Positions 9,111-17,475 are shown, numbered from the stretch's first letter. The stretch is DNA of 64,000 nucleotides from Gammaproteobacteria bacterium (GCA_013214965.1 JABSRU010000004.1:62001-126000); one strand, 5' to 3'. The notes: generated by a model from the letters alone, not told the origin. Numbers and translations are program-made.

Positions 9111-10361
9111 TTAGTGGGCAACGCCGGCTGCGCCGTGTTCGTCGATCAATTGACCCGATGTAAAACGATCAATATTAAAGGGTTTCGCTAATGGATGCGG
9201 ATCATCATGGGCGATTGTATGGGCAAAAACATGCCCAGCGCCTGGTGTCGCTTTAAAACCACCAGTGCCCCAGCCACAGTTAAAATAGAGCCCTTTAATG
9301 TGGGTCTTCGAAATAATGGGACAGGCGTCTGGGCAAGTGTCGACAATGCCACCCCAAGCTCGATTAAGACGAACTCGGCTAAAGATTGGAAACATTTCAA
9401 TGATCGCGGCAATCGTATGTTCAACCACGTTAAATGAGCCACGTTGCCCGTAACCTAAGTAACCATCAATGCCTGCGCCAATCACTAAATCCCCTTTATC
9501 CGATTGACTAACATAACCATGAACATGATTTGACATTACCACGGTATCCAAGATGGGTTTAAGGGGTTCCGAGACCATGGCTTGGAGCGGATATGATTCG
9601 AGCGGTAAATCCATCCCGACCATTTTTGCTAATACCCCTGAATTACCAGCAGCGACACAAGCCACTTTACCGGCGGAGATAAAGCCACGATTGGTTTCAA
9701 CACCAACCACGGCGCCATCTTTCACGCGAATATCGGTCACTTCGGTTTGCTGTAATAAATCAACGCCTAAATTATTGGCGGCACGGGCGAAGCCCCAAGC
9801 CACGGCATCGTGCCGCGCTGTGCCAGCTCGTGCTTGCCAAGAAGCGCCCATGACCGGATAACGAGCACCTTTAGAACAGTCTAAAATAGGCACCATTTCT
9901 TGCACTTGCGCAGTGGTTAACACTTCGGAATCAATACCATTTAAACGGTTAGCATTAACACGTCGTTCAATGTCACGCATGTCTTGCAGGGTGTGCCCAA
10001 GGTTTAAAACGCCGCGTTGGCTAAACATCAGGTTATAGTTGAGCTCTTGGGCTAAACCTTCCCATAACTTTAAGGAATGCTCATAAAGATGAGAGGCTTC
10101 ATCCCACAAGTAATTTGAACGAACAATGGTGGTATTACGCGCGGTATTACCGCCGCCAAGGTAACCTTTTTCGACCACTGCAATATTGGTGATGCCATGC
10201 TCTTTAGCGAGGTAGTAGGCTGTTGCTAAGCCATGCCCACCGCCCCCGATTATCACGACGTCATAATGCTTTTTTGGGATTGGATTATTCCAAACTCGTT
10301 GCCAGTTCTCGTGATAGGTTAATGAATGGGTTAATAAACCAAATCCTGAATATTGTTGCAT
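9111..10361 (-). CDS. soxB: Sarcosine oxidase beta subunit (copy 1)
   Basis: A 416-residue flavoprotein of the DAO fold. The FAD-binding motif is at about 35-55 ([18 protein letters not shown]). The His in [12 protein letters not shown] (about residue 184) corresponds to the family's covalent FMN attachment site. It carries the sarcosine-oxidising site and is the first gene of the soxBDAG-purU-fdhA run. An AAGGTAAAGG ribosome site precedes the ATG. By eye it differs from copy 2 (25193-26443) at 20 of 416 positions, while silent changes are frequent, so the duplication is not recent and both copies are under purifying selection. Confidence 0.95.
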   Translation of the reverse strand: MQQYSGFGLLTHSLTYHENWQRVWNNPIPKKHYDVVIIGGGGHGLATAYYLAKEHGITNIAVVEKGYLGGGNTARNTTIVRSNYLWDEASHLYEHSLKLWEGLAQELNYNLMFSQRGVLNLGHTLQDMRDIERRVNANRLNGIDSEVLTTAQVQEMVPILDCSKGARYPVMGASWQARAGTARHDAVAWGFARAANNLGVDLLQQTEVTDIRVKDGAVVGVETNRGFISAGKVACVAAGNSGVLAKMVGMDLPLESYPLQAMVSEPLKPILDTVVMSNHVHGYVSQSDKGDLVIGAGIDGYLGYGQRGSFNVVEHTIAAIIEMFPIFSRVRLNRAWGGIVDTCPDACPIISKTHIKGLYFNCGWGTGGFKATPGAGHVFAHTIAHDDPHPLAKPFNIDRFTSGQLIDEHGAAGVAH

Positions 10362-10389
10362 GACCTTTACCTTGTCTTTTTATTGTGTG

Positions 10390-10406
10390 ATGGATTAATA
10401 ATCCAT
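10390..10406. promoter_or_regulatory. 17-bp perfect palindrome upstream of soxB copy 1
   Basis: ATGGATTAATAATCCAT, 8-bp arms around one central A, centred about 37 bp before the soxB start. Size and position suit a dimeric regulator site, or an accidental symmetry in AT-rich DNA. No equivalent palindrome precedes soxB copy 2. Confidence 0.4.
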
Positions 10407-10502
10407 AGAGTTGGCATCACTAATGGTTGTTTGTCATTAAGATGGTTTCGATACTAGCTTGTGATATCAAAGGTAATAGTTCCGTTACCGTCGAAGTTGA
10501 GA

Positions 10503-10536
10503 CCAAAAACGACATCAGTCATGATGTCGTTTTTGG
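10503..10536 (-). terminator. Terminator behind gbcB
   Basis: A perfect 15-bp inverted repeat CCAAAAACGACATCA / TGATGTCGTTTTTGG with a 4-base loop, 16 bp beyond the gbcB stop. The TTTTT run is inside the stem, giving an A/U-rich foot as in bidirectional terminators. It separates gbcB from the sox operon, so the two should be independent transcripts. Confidence 0.8.
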
Positions 10537-10551
10537 AGTGGCTTGATTGGA

Positions 10552-11649
10552 TTAAAATTCAATAGATACGTTGCCTTGGGGTACGCTACAGCAACTTAAT
10601 ATATAGCCATCTGCGACATCTTCGTCGGTGATCCCTCCATTGTGTGACATCACGACTTCACCTTGGGTTTTCTTCACTTTACAGGTACCACATATTCCCA
10701 TACCACAAGCTTTTGGTATGTGGAGGCCAACTTGTGATGCCGCCGAGTGGACGGTTTCGCCGGGTTTTATCTTAACTGACTTGCCAGTTTTGCTAAATTC
10801 AACTTGCAACAAAGCGCTGTCATCTATCATTTCATCGGCGGCCGTTTCGGCTTGCTGTTGAGCGTCAAGTTTCGCTTCTTCCGGCGGCGCACCAAAGCTT
10901 TCTTCATGGTAATTAGCCATGTCAAAGCCAAGCCCGACCAGCATTTTTTTAACCGCTGCCATATAAGGCGTTGGGCCACAACAATAGATGGTGCGTTCCA
11001 TAAAATCAGGCGCAACAATTCTTAATTTATGTTCGTCGAAAAAGCCCGTGAATCCGCTCCAGCTTTCGCCTATGTTATAACGTTCACAAATAAGGTTAAG
11101 GTTAAAATTGTTAACTCTTGAATCCATGTATTCTAATTCGCGGCGATAAATGATATCGCTAGGGGTACGAGCACTGTGAGCAAAAATCATATCGACTTTG
11201 CCATTAGTATCGAACCACCAACGCGCCATCGACATAATGGGGGTAATACCGACGCCACCAGACAATAACAATACTTTGTCACTGCTAATGTCGATGCAGT
11301 TGAAAATGCCGACTGGACCATGCACTGCTATTTGGTCACCATTTTTTAAATTGTCATGGAGCCAATTAGAGACTTGACCGCCAGGTACTCTTTTTACGGT
11401 GATCGAAAAACTGTATGGCACCGAAGGTGACGATGAAATGGTATAGCTACGCAGTACCTGTACGCCATCAATTTCTAATTCGAGCGTCACGAATTGGCCA
11501 GGTTTGAAAAAGTGCATCACCGGGCGTGTGCTGGCAAAGCAATAGGTTCGAACATCAATGGTTTCGTCGATCACCTTGACGCACTCCACATTGTGACGAC
11601 CATTGGTCCATGCTTGGGTGTTAATAGATTGTAGAAAATTAGCTGACAT
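10552..11649 (-). CDS. gbcB: Glycine betaine demethylase reductase component
   Basis: A 365-residue reductase with an N-terminal FAD domain (RSYTISSSPSVPYSFSITV), an NAD(P) domain (LLLSGGVGITPIMSMARWW) and a C-terminal plant-type 2Fe-2S ferredoxin (CGMGICGTC at about 311-319 with a further Cys near 353). The sequence follows the Pseudomonas GbcB family closely, including the start NGRHNVECVKVI. It passes electrons from NAD(P)H to the Rieske oxygenase GbcA, removing one methyl of glycine betaine as formaldehyde. The ATG at 11649 matches family starts better than a GTG 11 codons upstream. It is divergent from gbcA across a 286-bp regulatory region and ends at a strong terminator. Confidence 0.92.
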   Translation of the reverse strand: MSANFLQSINTQAWTNGRHNVECVKVIDETIDVRTYCFASTRPVMHFFKPGQFVTLELEIDGVQVLRSYTISSSPSVPYSFSITVKRVPGGQVSNWLHDNLKNGDQIAVHGPVGIFNCIDISSDKVLLLSGGVGITPIMSMARWWFDTNGKVDMIFAHSARTPSDIIYRRELEYMDSRVNNFNLNLICERYNIGESWSGFTGFFDEHKLRIVAPDFMERTIYCCGPTPYMAAVKKMLVGLGFDMANYHEESFGAPPEEAKLDAQQQAETAADEMIDDSALLQVEFSKTGKSVKIKPGETVHSAASQVGLHIPKACGMGICGTCKVKKTQGEVVMSHNGGITDEDVADGYILSCCSVPQGNVSIEF

Positions 11650-11811
11650 GAAAGAGCCCCGAATATTAATTCTATTTTTCACTTAATATCTACCTGTCAT
11701 CTTTTTACGCTTAGCTGAAAACGACATTGATCTAATCGTTTTTGCCATAACCAGTAATTCAATCAGAAAGCAGACCTGTTATTTTGAATCAATAGTGCCA
11801 ATAATTAGTGA

Positions 11812-11845
11812 TTTTTGGTCGTTATTAATCGGTTTTTTGGTCGTT
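11812..11845 (+). promoter_or_regulatory. Pair of 12-bp direct repeats between gbcB and gbcA
   Basis: TTTTTGGTCGTT occurs exactly at 11812-11823 and 11834-11845. The repeats are 22 bp apart, that is two helical turns, about 90 bp before gbcA. Same-face spacing suggests an activator that binds direct repeats, such as the AraC-type GbdR known for this pathway in Pseudomonas. That assignment is inference; no such regulator gene is in the window. Confidence 0.5.
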
Positions 11846-11935
11846 TACAGATAAATCACTGCTTGGATAGACCTGCAAAATCATGGCTAAAGTTAATTTA
11901 TTAAAAGCAATGTATACCGCAATGGAGAATTGGTC

Positions 11936-13204
11936 ATGAGCTGTGCTAGTGAGCAACAAAATATAGTTAATAATTCAGCCAACAAAACTGCTCAAGCAGT
12001 TGCCGACGTGTTGAAAAAACATCCTATTACTTATTCTTTGCCGCAACAGTTTTATAATGATGCTGATGTGTTCAAAGTCGAGATGGAGCAAATTTTTTAT
12101 AAGGAATGGTTATTTGTTGGTATCACTGGCGAAATTCCTGATAAGGGTAATTTTATTACCTTAGATATTGGTGATAATCCGATCACGATTATCCGTGATC
12201 AAAACGGTGAGGTCCGTGCTTTCCATAATGTCTGTCGTCACCGAGGGTCTAAATTATGCTTAGTTAAGCAGGGAAAAGTGCCTAAACTGGTGTGCCCTTA
12301 TCATCAATGGACCTATGAACTAGATGGTAACCTTTTATTTGCTGGTACCGAAATGGGCAGCGAATTCGATAAGAGTGACTTTGGTTTACACCCGGTTAAT
12401 TGCCGCGTGGCTGGTGGTTATATTTTTGTTTCTTTAAGTGATAATCCCACCAATATCGATGGTTTTTTCGATGATTTAACGCATTATCTCGAACCTTATG
12501 ATTTAGACAATAGTAAGGTGGCGATTGAAAGTACCATTTTAGAAGACGCGAACTGGAAACTGGTGATTGAAAACAACCGTGAGTGCTATCACTGTAATGG
12601 CAACCATCCTGAGTTACTTAATACCTTGCAAGAGTGGGATGATACTGAAGATCCTCGAGCCAGTGATGCTTTTAAGGCTCAAGTTGCCACTAAACAAGCG
12701 ATGTGGGAAGCGGAAGGGATTCCTTATAAGCATGTATCTCATGGTCATGGTTTACGCAATCGTATTGTGAGGATGCCATTACTTGAGGGTACGGTGTCGA
12801 TGACCATTGATGGTAAAGCTGGTTGTAAAAAATTGATGGGTCGGATTAATAATCCGGATCTTGGTTCGATGCGAATTCTACATTTACCCAATTCATGGAA
12901 CCATGCAATGGCGGATCATTTAATCGCGTTTCAGGTGATCCCATTAGGACCGCAGAAAACCCAAGTGACCACTAAATGGATTGTCCACAAGGATGCCGTT
13001 GAAGGGGTTGATTATGATATTGAGCATTTACGTGCGGTGTGGGATGCAACTAACTTGCAAGATCGTACCTTGGCGGAAAACAACCAGCGCGGTATTAATT
13101 CTATGGCGTATCAACCTGGTCCTTATTCCACAACATTTGAGTTTGGTGTGGTTAATTTTATTGATTGGTTTAGCGACACGATGCAAAAAAATATTAATGG
13201 TTAA
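11936..13204 (+). CDS. gbcA: Glycine betaine demethylase Rieske oxygenase component
   Basis: A 422-residue ring-hydroxylating-type oxygenase alpha subunit. The Rieske ligands are CRHRG and CPYHQW (about residues 100-123), and the mononuclear-iron region ENNRECYHCNGNHPE is at about 212-226. GbcA demethylates glycine betaine to dimethylglycine with O2, using GbcB as reductase. GGAGAA six bases upstream supports the ATG at 11936 rather than the TTG two codons earlier. It is divergent from gbcB, ends at a terminator at 13242-13273, and is followed by a BCCT transporter likely to supply its substrate. Full length, no missing ligand. Confidence 0.93.
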   Translation: MSCASEQQNIVNNSANKTAQAVADVLKKHPITYSLPQQFYNDADVFKVEMEQIFYKEWLFVGITGEIPDKGNFITLDIGDNPITIIRDQNGEVRAFHNVCRHRGSKLCLVKQGKVPKLVCPYHQWTYELDGNLLFAGTEMGSEFDKSDFGLHPVNCRVAGGYIFVSLSDNPTNIDGFFDDLTHYLEPYDLDNSKVAIESTILEDANWKLVIENNRECYHCNGNHPELLNTLQEWDDTEDPRASDAFKAQVATKQAMWEAEGIPYKHVSHGHGLRNRIVRMPLLEGTVSMTIDGKAGCKKLMGRINNPDLGSMRILHLPNSWNHAMADHLIAFQVIPLGPQKTQVTTKWIVHKDAVEGVDYDIEHLRAVWDATNLQDRTLAENNQRGINSMAYQPGPYSTTFEFGVVNFIDWFSDTMQKNING

Positions 13205-13241
13205 TTAACTCCAAGTTAATTGCGCTATAATAGTCATCAGA

Positions 13242-13273
13242 AGCCAGCAACGTTCACTTGCTGGCTTTTTTGT
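13242..13273 (+). terminator. Terminator after gbcA
   Basis: Nine-bp arms AGCCAGCAA / TTGCTGGCT around a 7-base loop, followed by TTTTTTG. It lies 38 bp beyond the gbcA stop, so the BCCT gene should have its own promoter. Confidence 0.85.
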
Positions 13274-13324
13274 GACTATTATATTTAGTCGGTGGAGGTT
13301 ATCCTTATGTCGCATTTGGAAAGC

Positions 13325-13338
13325 TTGACTTAAATCAA
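13325..13338. promoter_or_regulatory. FNR/CRP-type site upstream of the BCCT gene
   Basis: TTGACTTAAATCAA matches the FNR consensus TTGAT-N4-ATCAA at 9 of 10 defined bases. It is 180 bp before the BCCT start, rather far for direct activation. The surrounding 13300-13470 looks like decayed coding DNA (a 40-codon hydrophobic frame without a start), so a chance or relic site is possible. Confidence 0.35.
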
Positions 13339-13419
13339 GTCTGACTTAATGGGGTTGTCGCTGTTTTCGGAGTGGGCGCGGCAGTGCTGGGTAGTTTTTA
13401 CTCGGTGTTAGGGACTTAT

Positions 13420-13472
13420 ACCAATTACATTAAGTTTGTGATCTTATTGGGCAATCATTTAACGTAATTGGT
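13420..13472. repeat. Inverted repeat with ACCAATTA ends (possible miniature repeat)
   Basis: ACCAATTACATTAA at 13420-13433 faces TTAACGTAATTGGT at 13459-13472: 14-base arms with one mismatch around 25 bases. ACCAATTA-type inverted repeats are familiar as dispersed intergenic elements in marine gammaproteobacteria. It ends 46 bp before the BCCT start. No second full copy was seen in this window. Confidence 0.5.
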
Positions 13473-13518
13473 ATTGGTAAACACTCTTCATTTAATAATA
13501 ACTAAAAGGTGGTTTATC

Positions 13519-15111
13519 ATGGTTGCAGATCGAGGTCTGTTAAAGGGCATGAATCCTGTTACAACCGTTATATCGATGGTAATGATCTCGTTGTTTGTGT
13601 TGGCCGGTGTCTTTTTTACCGAACAATCGGCGGCGTTGTTTACAGCAGTATCGGGTTGGATTTTGGATTATCTCAAATGGTATTACATTGGCGTAGTAGC
13701 AATTTTTCTGTTTTTCTGTATCTGGCTAGCGTTTAGCCGTTATGGGAATTTACGCTTAGGCGATGACGATTCGCGGCCGGAATATAGCAACTTTTCTTGG
13801 TTTTCGATGTTATTTAGCGCAGGAATGGGTATTGGTTTAGTGTTTTGGTCGATTGCTGAGCCTATTTATCACTTCCAGAGTAATCCGTTTATTACCGAGG
13901 GCTTAACGCCTGAAGCGGCTCAAGTCGCGATGCGATTAACCTTCTTTCACTGGGGACTTCATCCGTGGGCTATCTATGTCATTGTTGGTTTGTCTTTATC
14001 TTATTTTGCCTACCGAAAAAAATTACCCTTAACCCCTCGCTCGGCGCTTTATCCATTAATTGGCGATAAAATGTATGGCCCTATTGGTCATGCAGTCGAT
14101 ATTTTAGCGGTGTTTGGTACGGTATTTGGTGTGGCGACATCGTTAGGTTTAGGTGTGACACAAATGAACACCGGTCTTAATACGATGTTTGGAATGGAAG
14201 TCTCGCTCGGAAATCAAATTATATTGATTGCTGTCATTTCTGCGATTGCGACTATTTCAGTGGTGTCAGGTGTTGGTAAAGGCGTTAAGATTTTATCTGA
14301 AGTTAACATGTGGCTAACCATTGGTATTTTGGTTTTCTTACTCTGTTTTGGTCCGACCCGTTATTTGTTGGGCAGCTTATTGCAAAACACCGGTGATTAT
14401 CTAGGGCATATTTTAGCGCTGAGTACTTGGACCGATGCTAACGATAATAGCAAATGGCAAACTTGGTGGACTGCATTTTACTGGGGCTGGTGGATGGCTT
14501 GGGCACCTTTTGTTGGGATGTTTATTGCTCGAATCTCAAAAGGACGAACTATTCGTGAGTTTATCGTTGGTGTGCTATTGGTACCGACACTCTTAGGTTT
14601 CGTGTGGTTAACGTTGTTTGGTAGTACCGCTATTTACATTGAGTTGTTCCATCATGTCATGAATGACGCCGGTGAATCGGTCGCCGCGGTAGGTCAAGCG
14701 GGTATTGTCGATGCGGTTAAAGCTGATGTGACGCAAGCCTTATATGTCACGCTTGATAAACTTGATGCGGGTATCTTCGGTACCGTTGCTGCATTTTTAG
14801 CGACGTTGTTAATTGCGACTTACTTTATTACCTCATCAGATTCTGGCACATTAGTGGTCACTACTATCTTGTCGATGGGACATGAAAACCCTCCGACACC
14901 TCATCGAGTCTTTTGGGGCTTAGGTGAGGGGGCCGTTGCTGCTATTCTGCTGTTGGTCGGTGGACTTAAAGCGTTGCAAACGGCATCAATCATTGCGGCA
15001 TTACCGTTCTCATTCGTGATGATTATTATGATGTGGGGTTTGGTTAAGTCATTACGACAGGAGGGCGTAGTCCCTTTGGTGCATCGCCAGTCTAAACTTG
15101 GAAGTACTTAA
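13519..15111 (+). CDS. BCCT family transporter, probably glycine betaine uptake
   Basis: A 530-residue, roughly 12-helix carrier. Family motifs are the glycine-rich AGMGIGLVFWSIAEP (about 98-112) and the tryptophan-rich GWWMAWAPFVGMFIARISKG (about 321-340), which lines the quaternary-ammonium site in BetP-type proteins. The ATG at 13519 has AAAGGTGG upstream; an in-frame earlier ATG would add 17 non-family residues. The C-terminus is short, without the long charged tail of osmosensing BetP, which fits a nutritional rather than osmostress carrier. The position directly behind gbcA argues for glycine betaine as substrate. A second BCCT gene is cut by the left window edge. Confidence 0.9.
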   Translation: MVADRGLLKGMNPVTTVISMVMISLFVLAGVFFTEQSAALFTAVSGWILDYLKWYYIGVVAIFLFFCIWLAFSRYGNLRLGDDDSRPEYSNFSWFSMLFSAGMGIGLVFWSIAEPIYHFQSNPFITEGLTPEAAQVAMRLTFFHWGLHPWAIYVIVGLSLSYFAYRKKLPLTPRSALYPLIGDKMYGPIGHAVDILAVFGTVFGVATSLGLGVTQMNTGLNTMFGMEVSLGNQIILIAVISAIATISVVSGVGKGVKILSEVNMWLTIGILVFLLCFGPTRYLLGSLLQNTGDYLGHILALSTWTDANDNSKWQTWWTAFYWGWWMAWAPFVGMFIARISKGRTIREFIVGVLLVPTLLGFVWLTLFGSTAIYIELFHHVMNDAGESVAAVGQAGIVDAVKADVTQALYVTLDKLDAGIFGTVAAFLATLLIATYFITSSDSGTLVVTTILSMGHENPPTPHRVFWGLGEGAVAAILLLVGGLKALQTASIIAALPFSFVMIIMMWGLVKSLRQEGVVPLVHRQSKLGST

Positions 15112-15144
15112 CTACATTTAAGATTGGTTTAAAAATAAAGTAAT

Positions 15145-15182
15145 AAAAAACCAGCGCGGTCATACTCGCTGGTTTTTTTTTG
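15145..15182 (+). terminator. Terminator after the BCCT gene
   Basis: AAAAAACCAGCG pairs with CGCTGGTTTTTT around an 11-base loop and is followed by further Ts, a strong bidirectional-type terminator about 35 bp beyond the stop. The 200 bp behind it hold only a short open frame ending near 15325 with no recognisable product, and no start or ribosome site. Confidence 0.85.
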
Positions 15183-15383
15183 GCTGTTGCAAAATTAAAC
15201 CATCGATCCTGATTGTGAGATTAACCTCGCTCTAGCGACCGTCAGTAATATTGGCAGCAAACAGCTGACTTTGGCACAGACATTAACATCAGCGAGTACC
15301 AAGGTGACTAAAGGCTCAAAATAGGCGGATATTTTTGCAGGATTAAATAAGAGTCGTTTCATGTGCTGGTTTAGGAATGGGGC

Positions 15384-16040
15384 TTAATTTGGGTATACAA
15401 TGAGTCCAAGTTGTTCAAGTAATTGCTCCTGTTGCCAAGTACAAATCTTAACTCCACTAAGGTCGATTTTTCGTGGATCTAAGCCATCTAATTCCGTATG
15501 GCTTAGATTACAACCTTGCAGGTTAAATTGACCCCAACAATCTTCTGAAAATGTACTCCGACTTAAATCAGATTCTTTAAAAGATGCATTTTGTAGGTTT
15601 GTACCAATCCATTTGTTTTCTGATAAATCACATTTTTCAATACATTGACGCTCGAGATTTGCGTAAGATAAATTGCATCCGCTAATCAATGCGGAGCAAA
15701 AATATATGCTGTTGCTAACCTGATTTAAGAAACTGGTTTGTGCGAAATTGACTCCTTTTAAATCACAATCTCTAAATGTAATCCCAAAACATTTTGCACC
15801 ACTGAAATCAGACATTGCGAGTTGGCAATTTATAAATGTACAATCGCGGAGATCACTATAATTAAGATAGCAACCTTCAGTCGTTCCCTGTTCTATAAAT
15901 ATACAATCAAGAAACTGAGTATCTCTAAGGTTAGCACGAGTAAAATCACATCGATAAAACTTACAATGATTAAAAATTGATTCACTAATATCTTGATTAG
16001 AAAAGTCAATTTGATTGAATATTTCGTTATTTTTGATCAT
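15384..16040 (-). CDS. qnr: Qnr family pentapeptide repeat protein, QnrS-like
   Basis: A 218-residue protein built almost wholly of pentapeptide repeats (A/C-D/N-L/F-X-X), giving a right-handed quadrilateral beta-helix. It has the exact length of QnrS, and many stretches match my memory of QnrS, for example DFTRANLRDTQF, FCSALISGCNLSYAN, ENKWIGTNL and HTELDGLDPRKIDLSG, plus the ending LGLIVYPN. Qnr proteins are DNA mimics that bind gyrase and topoisomerase IV and reduce quinolone susceptibility. Chromosomal members in aquatic gammaproteobacteria are considered the source of plasmid genes. GGAGTGAGGA lies before the ATG. It is a single-gene unit; no LexA box (CTG-N10-CAG) was seen upstream. 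Confidence 0.88.
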   Translation of the reverse strand: MIKNNEIFNQIDFSNQDISESIFNHCKFYRCDFTRANLRDTQFLDCIFIEQGTTEGCYLNYSDLRDCTFINCQLAMSDFSGAKCFGITFRDCDLKGVNFAQTSFLNQVSNSIYFCSALISGCNLSYANLERQCIEKCDLSENKWIGTNLQNASFKESDLSRSTFSEDCWGQFNLQGCNLSHTELDGLDPRKIDLSGVKICTWQQEQLLEQLGLIVYPN

Positions 16041-16303
16041 AAATAGTCCTCACTCCTAAAGAGTCGACAGACTATCACTTGAACATGAGAATGCAATAAA
16101 AACAAACCTATATAAATCAATGAATTAAAAGGTGTTTATTTGCCGTGTTAAGCTGCCTAGCCGTTGCGTGTTGCGGCGTTCGCTGATTTATCTTAGTCGG
16201 CGATCGAATAAAATACTTTAAGCGGTTATCGCCACTTAAGGGGGCCTAGGTCTTGGCGTTGTTTTTTCATTTACGGTATAGCTTGATATGCTTTGTTTTT
16301 ATG

Positions 16304-16711
16304 CTAGCACTTGAAATTTGGTTGCTCGTTTAGAAGATTGATTAAGGGCAAAAATAACGGTTGCGGCAAGTTATCCAATGAACACCACTGCCATTGTTTA
16401 CATTTGTCCGGCTCCATAATTTGAGCTTCATTATCATGGCATGAAGCGATGACGAACAGCGTGATATAGTGTTTAGCTTCTTGCTCAAAGATGTCGTTGG
16501 TAAATTGGAATTTTTTGATGGCCGTTAAAGTTAGACCTGTTTCCTCTAACACTTCCCGCGCCGCACATTGTTCGATACTCTCGCCTAGCTCTAAATGACC
16601 GCCAGGGGTTGCCCAAGTATTAGCGCCATGTGAGCCAATGCGCTCTCCTAATAAAATGCGATTATTCCTCAAGATAATCACAGCCACTCCAACCCGTACT
16701 GCTTTATTCAT
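16304..16711 (-). CDS. Nudix hydrolase
   Basis: A 135-residue Nudix protein. The Nudix box GGHLELGESIEQCAAREVLEETGL (about 37-60) has all the catalytic Glu and Arg residues. The layout (VGVAVIILRNNRILLGER … NTWATPGGHLE) resembles NUDT15/MTH2-like nucleotide diphosphatases, which act on modified or excess NTPs; the substrate is not certain. It is the last gene of an apparent three-gene operon, 4 bp behind the pilin-like gene. Confidence 0.85.
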   Translation of the reverse strand: MNKAVRVGVAVIILRNNRILLGERIGSHGANTWATPGGHLELGESIEQCAAREVLEETGLTLTAIKKFQFTNDIFEQEAKHYITLFVIASCHDNEAQIMEPDKCKQWQWCSLDNLPQPLFLPLINLLNEQPNFKC

Positions 16712-16715
16712 TATG

Positions 16716-17162
16716 TTATTTTTCCTTCTCTTTCAGGTATTCGCATGGTGGTAAATGAATAGAAATTTTTGTGTAATTTGGGGTACTGCATTTCCATTTA
16801 AATCCCTTGTTCTTGTTATAACTGGGCCTTAATTGAAAAGCCCCATTCTCTACGCCACTTTTTTTAGTGAGTAGCACCGTAATAACGCCACCTTTTGAGA
16901 TGGTAAGACTGTTTAGGGAGCGATCCTTAAATTTTTCTGGCGCAGGTAAGTGCATCTCGTTGTTTGATGAGGGGAACCTGCCATGGTTTAGATGATAATG
17001 CTCTACTTTATATTTGTTTATAATTGCACTATTAAGCCCTTCGCTGATGTGAGCAATCGTATAATGTTGTACGCCACGTCGTTTATCGAGTAACTTAATC
17101 GTTAGGCTTGATAATAACGTGACAATAAAAATCACCACGAATACTCTAAAAACTAATCTCAT
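16716..17162 (-). CDS. Membrane-anchored protein with pilin-like C-terminal domain
   Basis: 148 residues: an N-terminal transmembrane helix (about 5-23, VFRVFVVIFIVTLLSSLTI) and a periplasmic domain that reads like the globular part of type IV major pilins: HLNHGRFPSSNNEMHLPAPE, then ISKGGVITVLL, GAFQLRPS, FKWKC and a final LPPC that would close the pilin disulphide loop. The N-terminus lacks the prepilin signature (Gly before Phe, Glu at +5), so it should not be processed by PilD or polymerise normally. It sits between a DUF2007 gene (7-bp gap) and a Nudix gene (4-bp gap). The domain call comes from recalled motifs only. Confidence 0.55.
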   Translation of the reverse strand: MRLVFRVFVVIFIVTLLSSLTIKLLDKRRGVQHYTIAHISEGLNSAIINKYKVEHYHLNHGRFPSSNNEMHLPAPEKFKDRSLNSLTISKGGVITVLLTKKSGVENGAFQLRPSYNKNKGFKWKCSTPNYTKISIHLPPCEYLKEKEK

Positions 17163-17169
17163 CTTTTAT

Positions 17170-17475
17170 TTAAACCTTAGCATGCTGGCAATTCCAGCAT
17201 ATTTCAAATGCATCACCATTCTTTTCATCGCAAGATGAGCAAGTCCAGTCTTCTTGTTCTGGTTGGTTTTGCAGGGTTGTAATCAAGCTTTCAGCGGCTT
17301 GGTAATCTGCCTCATGGTGCACCCAAAGTTCTGGCCAGGTATCAATGGCCGATAGCTCGCCAGCACCCGCAGAAGCAAACTCATTTTTTAATACGGTTGA
17401 AATACTATTCTCGGTCAGTAGATTTTTGGCTAGCTCGACCAGAACATTGTTTTGATTGGTATAAATCATCTTCAT
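17170..17475 (-). CDS. DUF2007 (putative signal-transducing) protein with C-terminal zinc ribbon
   Basis: 101 residues. The N-terminal 70 residues (IYTNQNNVLVELAKNLLTENSISTVLKN … AIDTWPELWVHHEADYQAAESLI) fit the DUF2007 fold, a small alpha/beta domain related to PII-like signalling proteins. The C-terminus carries a zinc ribbon, CSSC and CWNC spaced 12 residues apart. Function is unknown. It is the first gene of the run with the pilin-like and Nudix genes. Confidence 0.75.
   Translation of the reverse strand: MKMIYTNQNNVLVELAKNLLTENSISTVLKNEFASAGAGELSAIDTWPELWVHHEADYQAAESLITTLQNQPEQEDWTCSSCDEKNGDAFEICWNCQHAKV

Noticed and set aside
9188-9442. Long reading frames antisense to soxB, soxA, rpoD and other genes
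   Set aside because: They are shadows of strongly coding frames on the other strand, with no ribosome sites or recognisable domains.
11842-11849. A GTTTACA in the gbcA upstream region as a further response-regulator site
   Set aside because: Only a single half-site without the 10/22-bp partners or the central core; expected by chance in AT-rich DNA.
15200-15330. Short open frame behind the BCCT terminator that could be a gene relic
   Set aside because: About 35 codons, no start or ribosome site and no family motif I recognise.
16041-16303. LexA (SOS) box upstream of the Qnr-like gene
   Set aside because: No CTG-N10-CAG arrangement was found in the upstream sequence.
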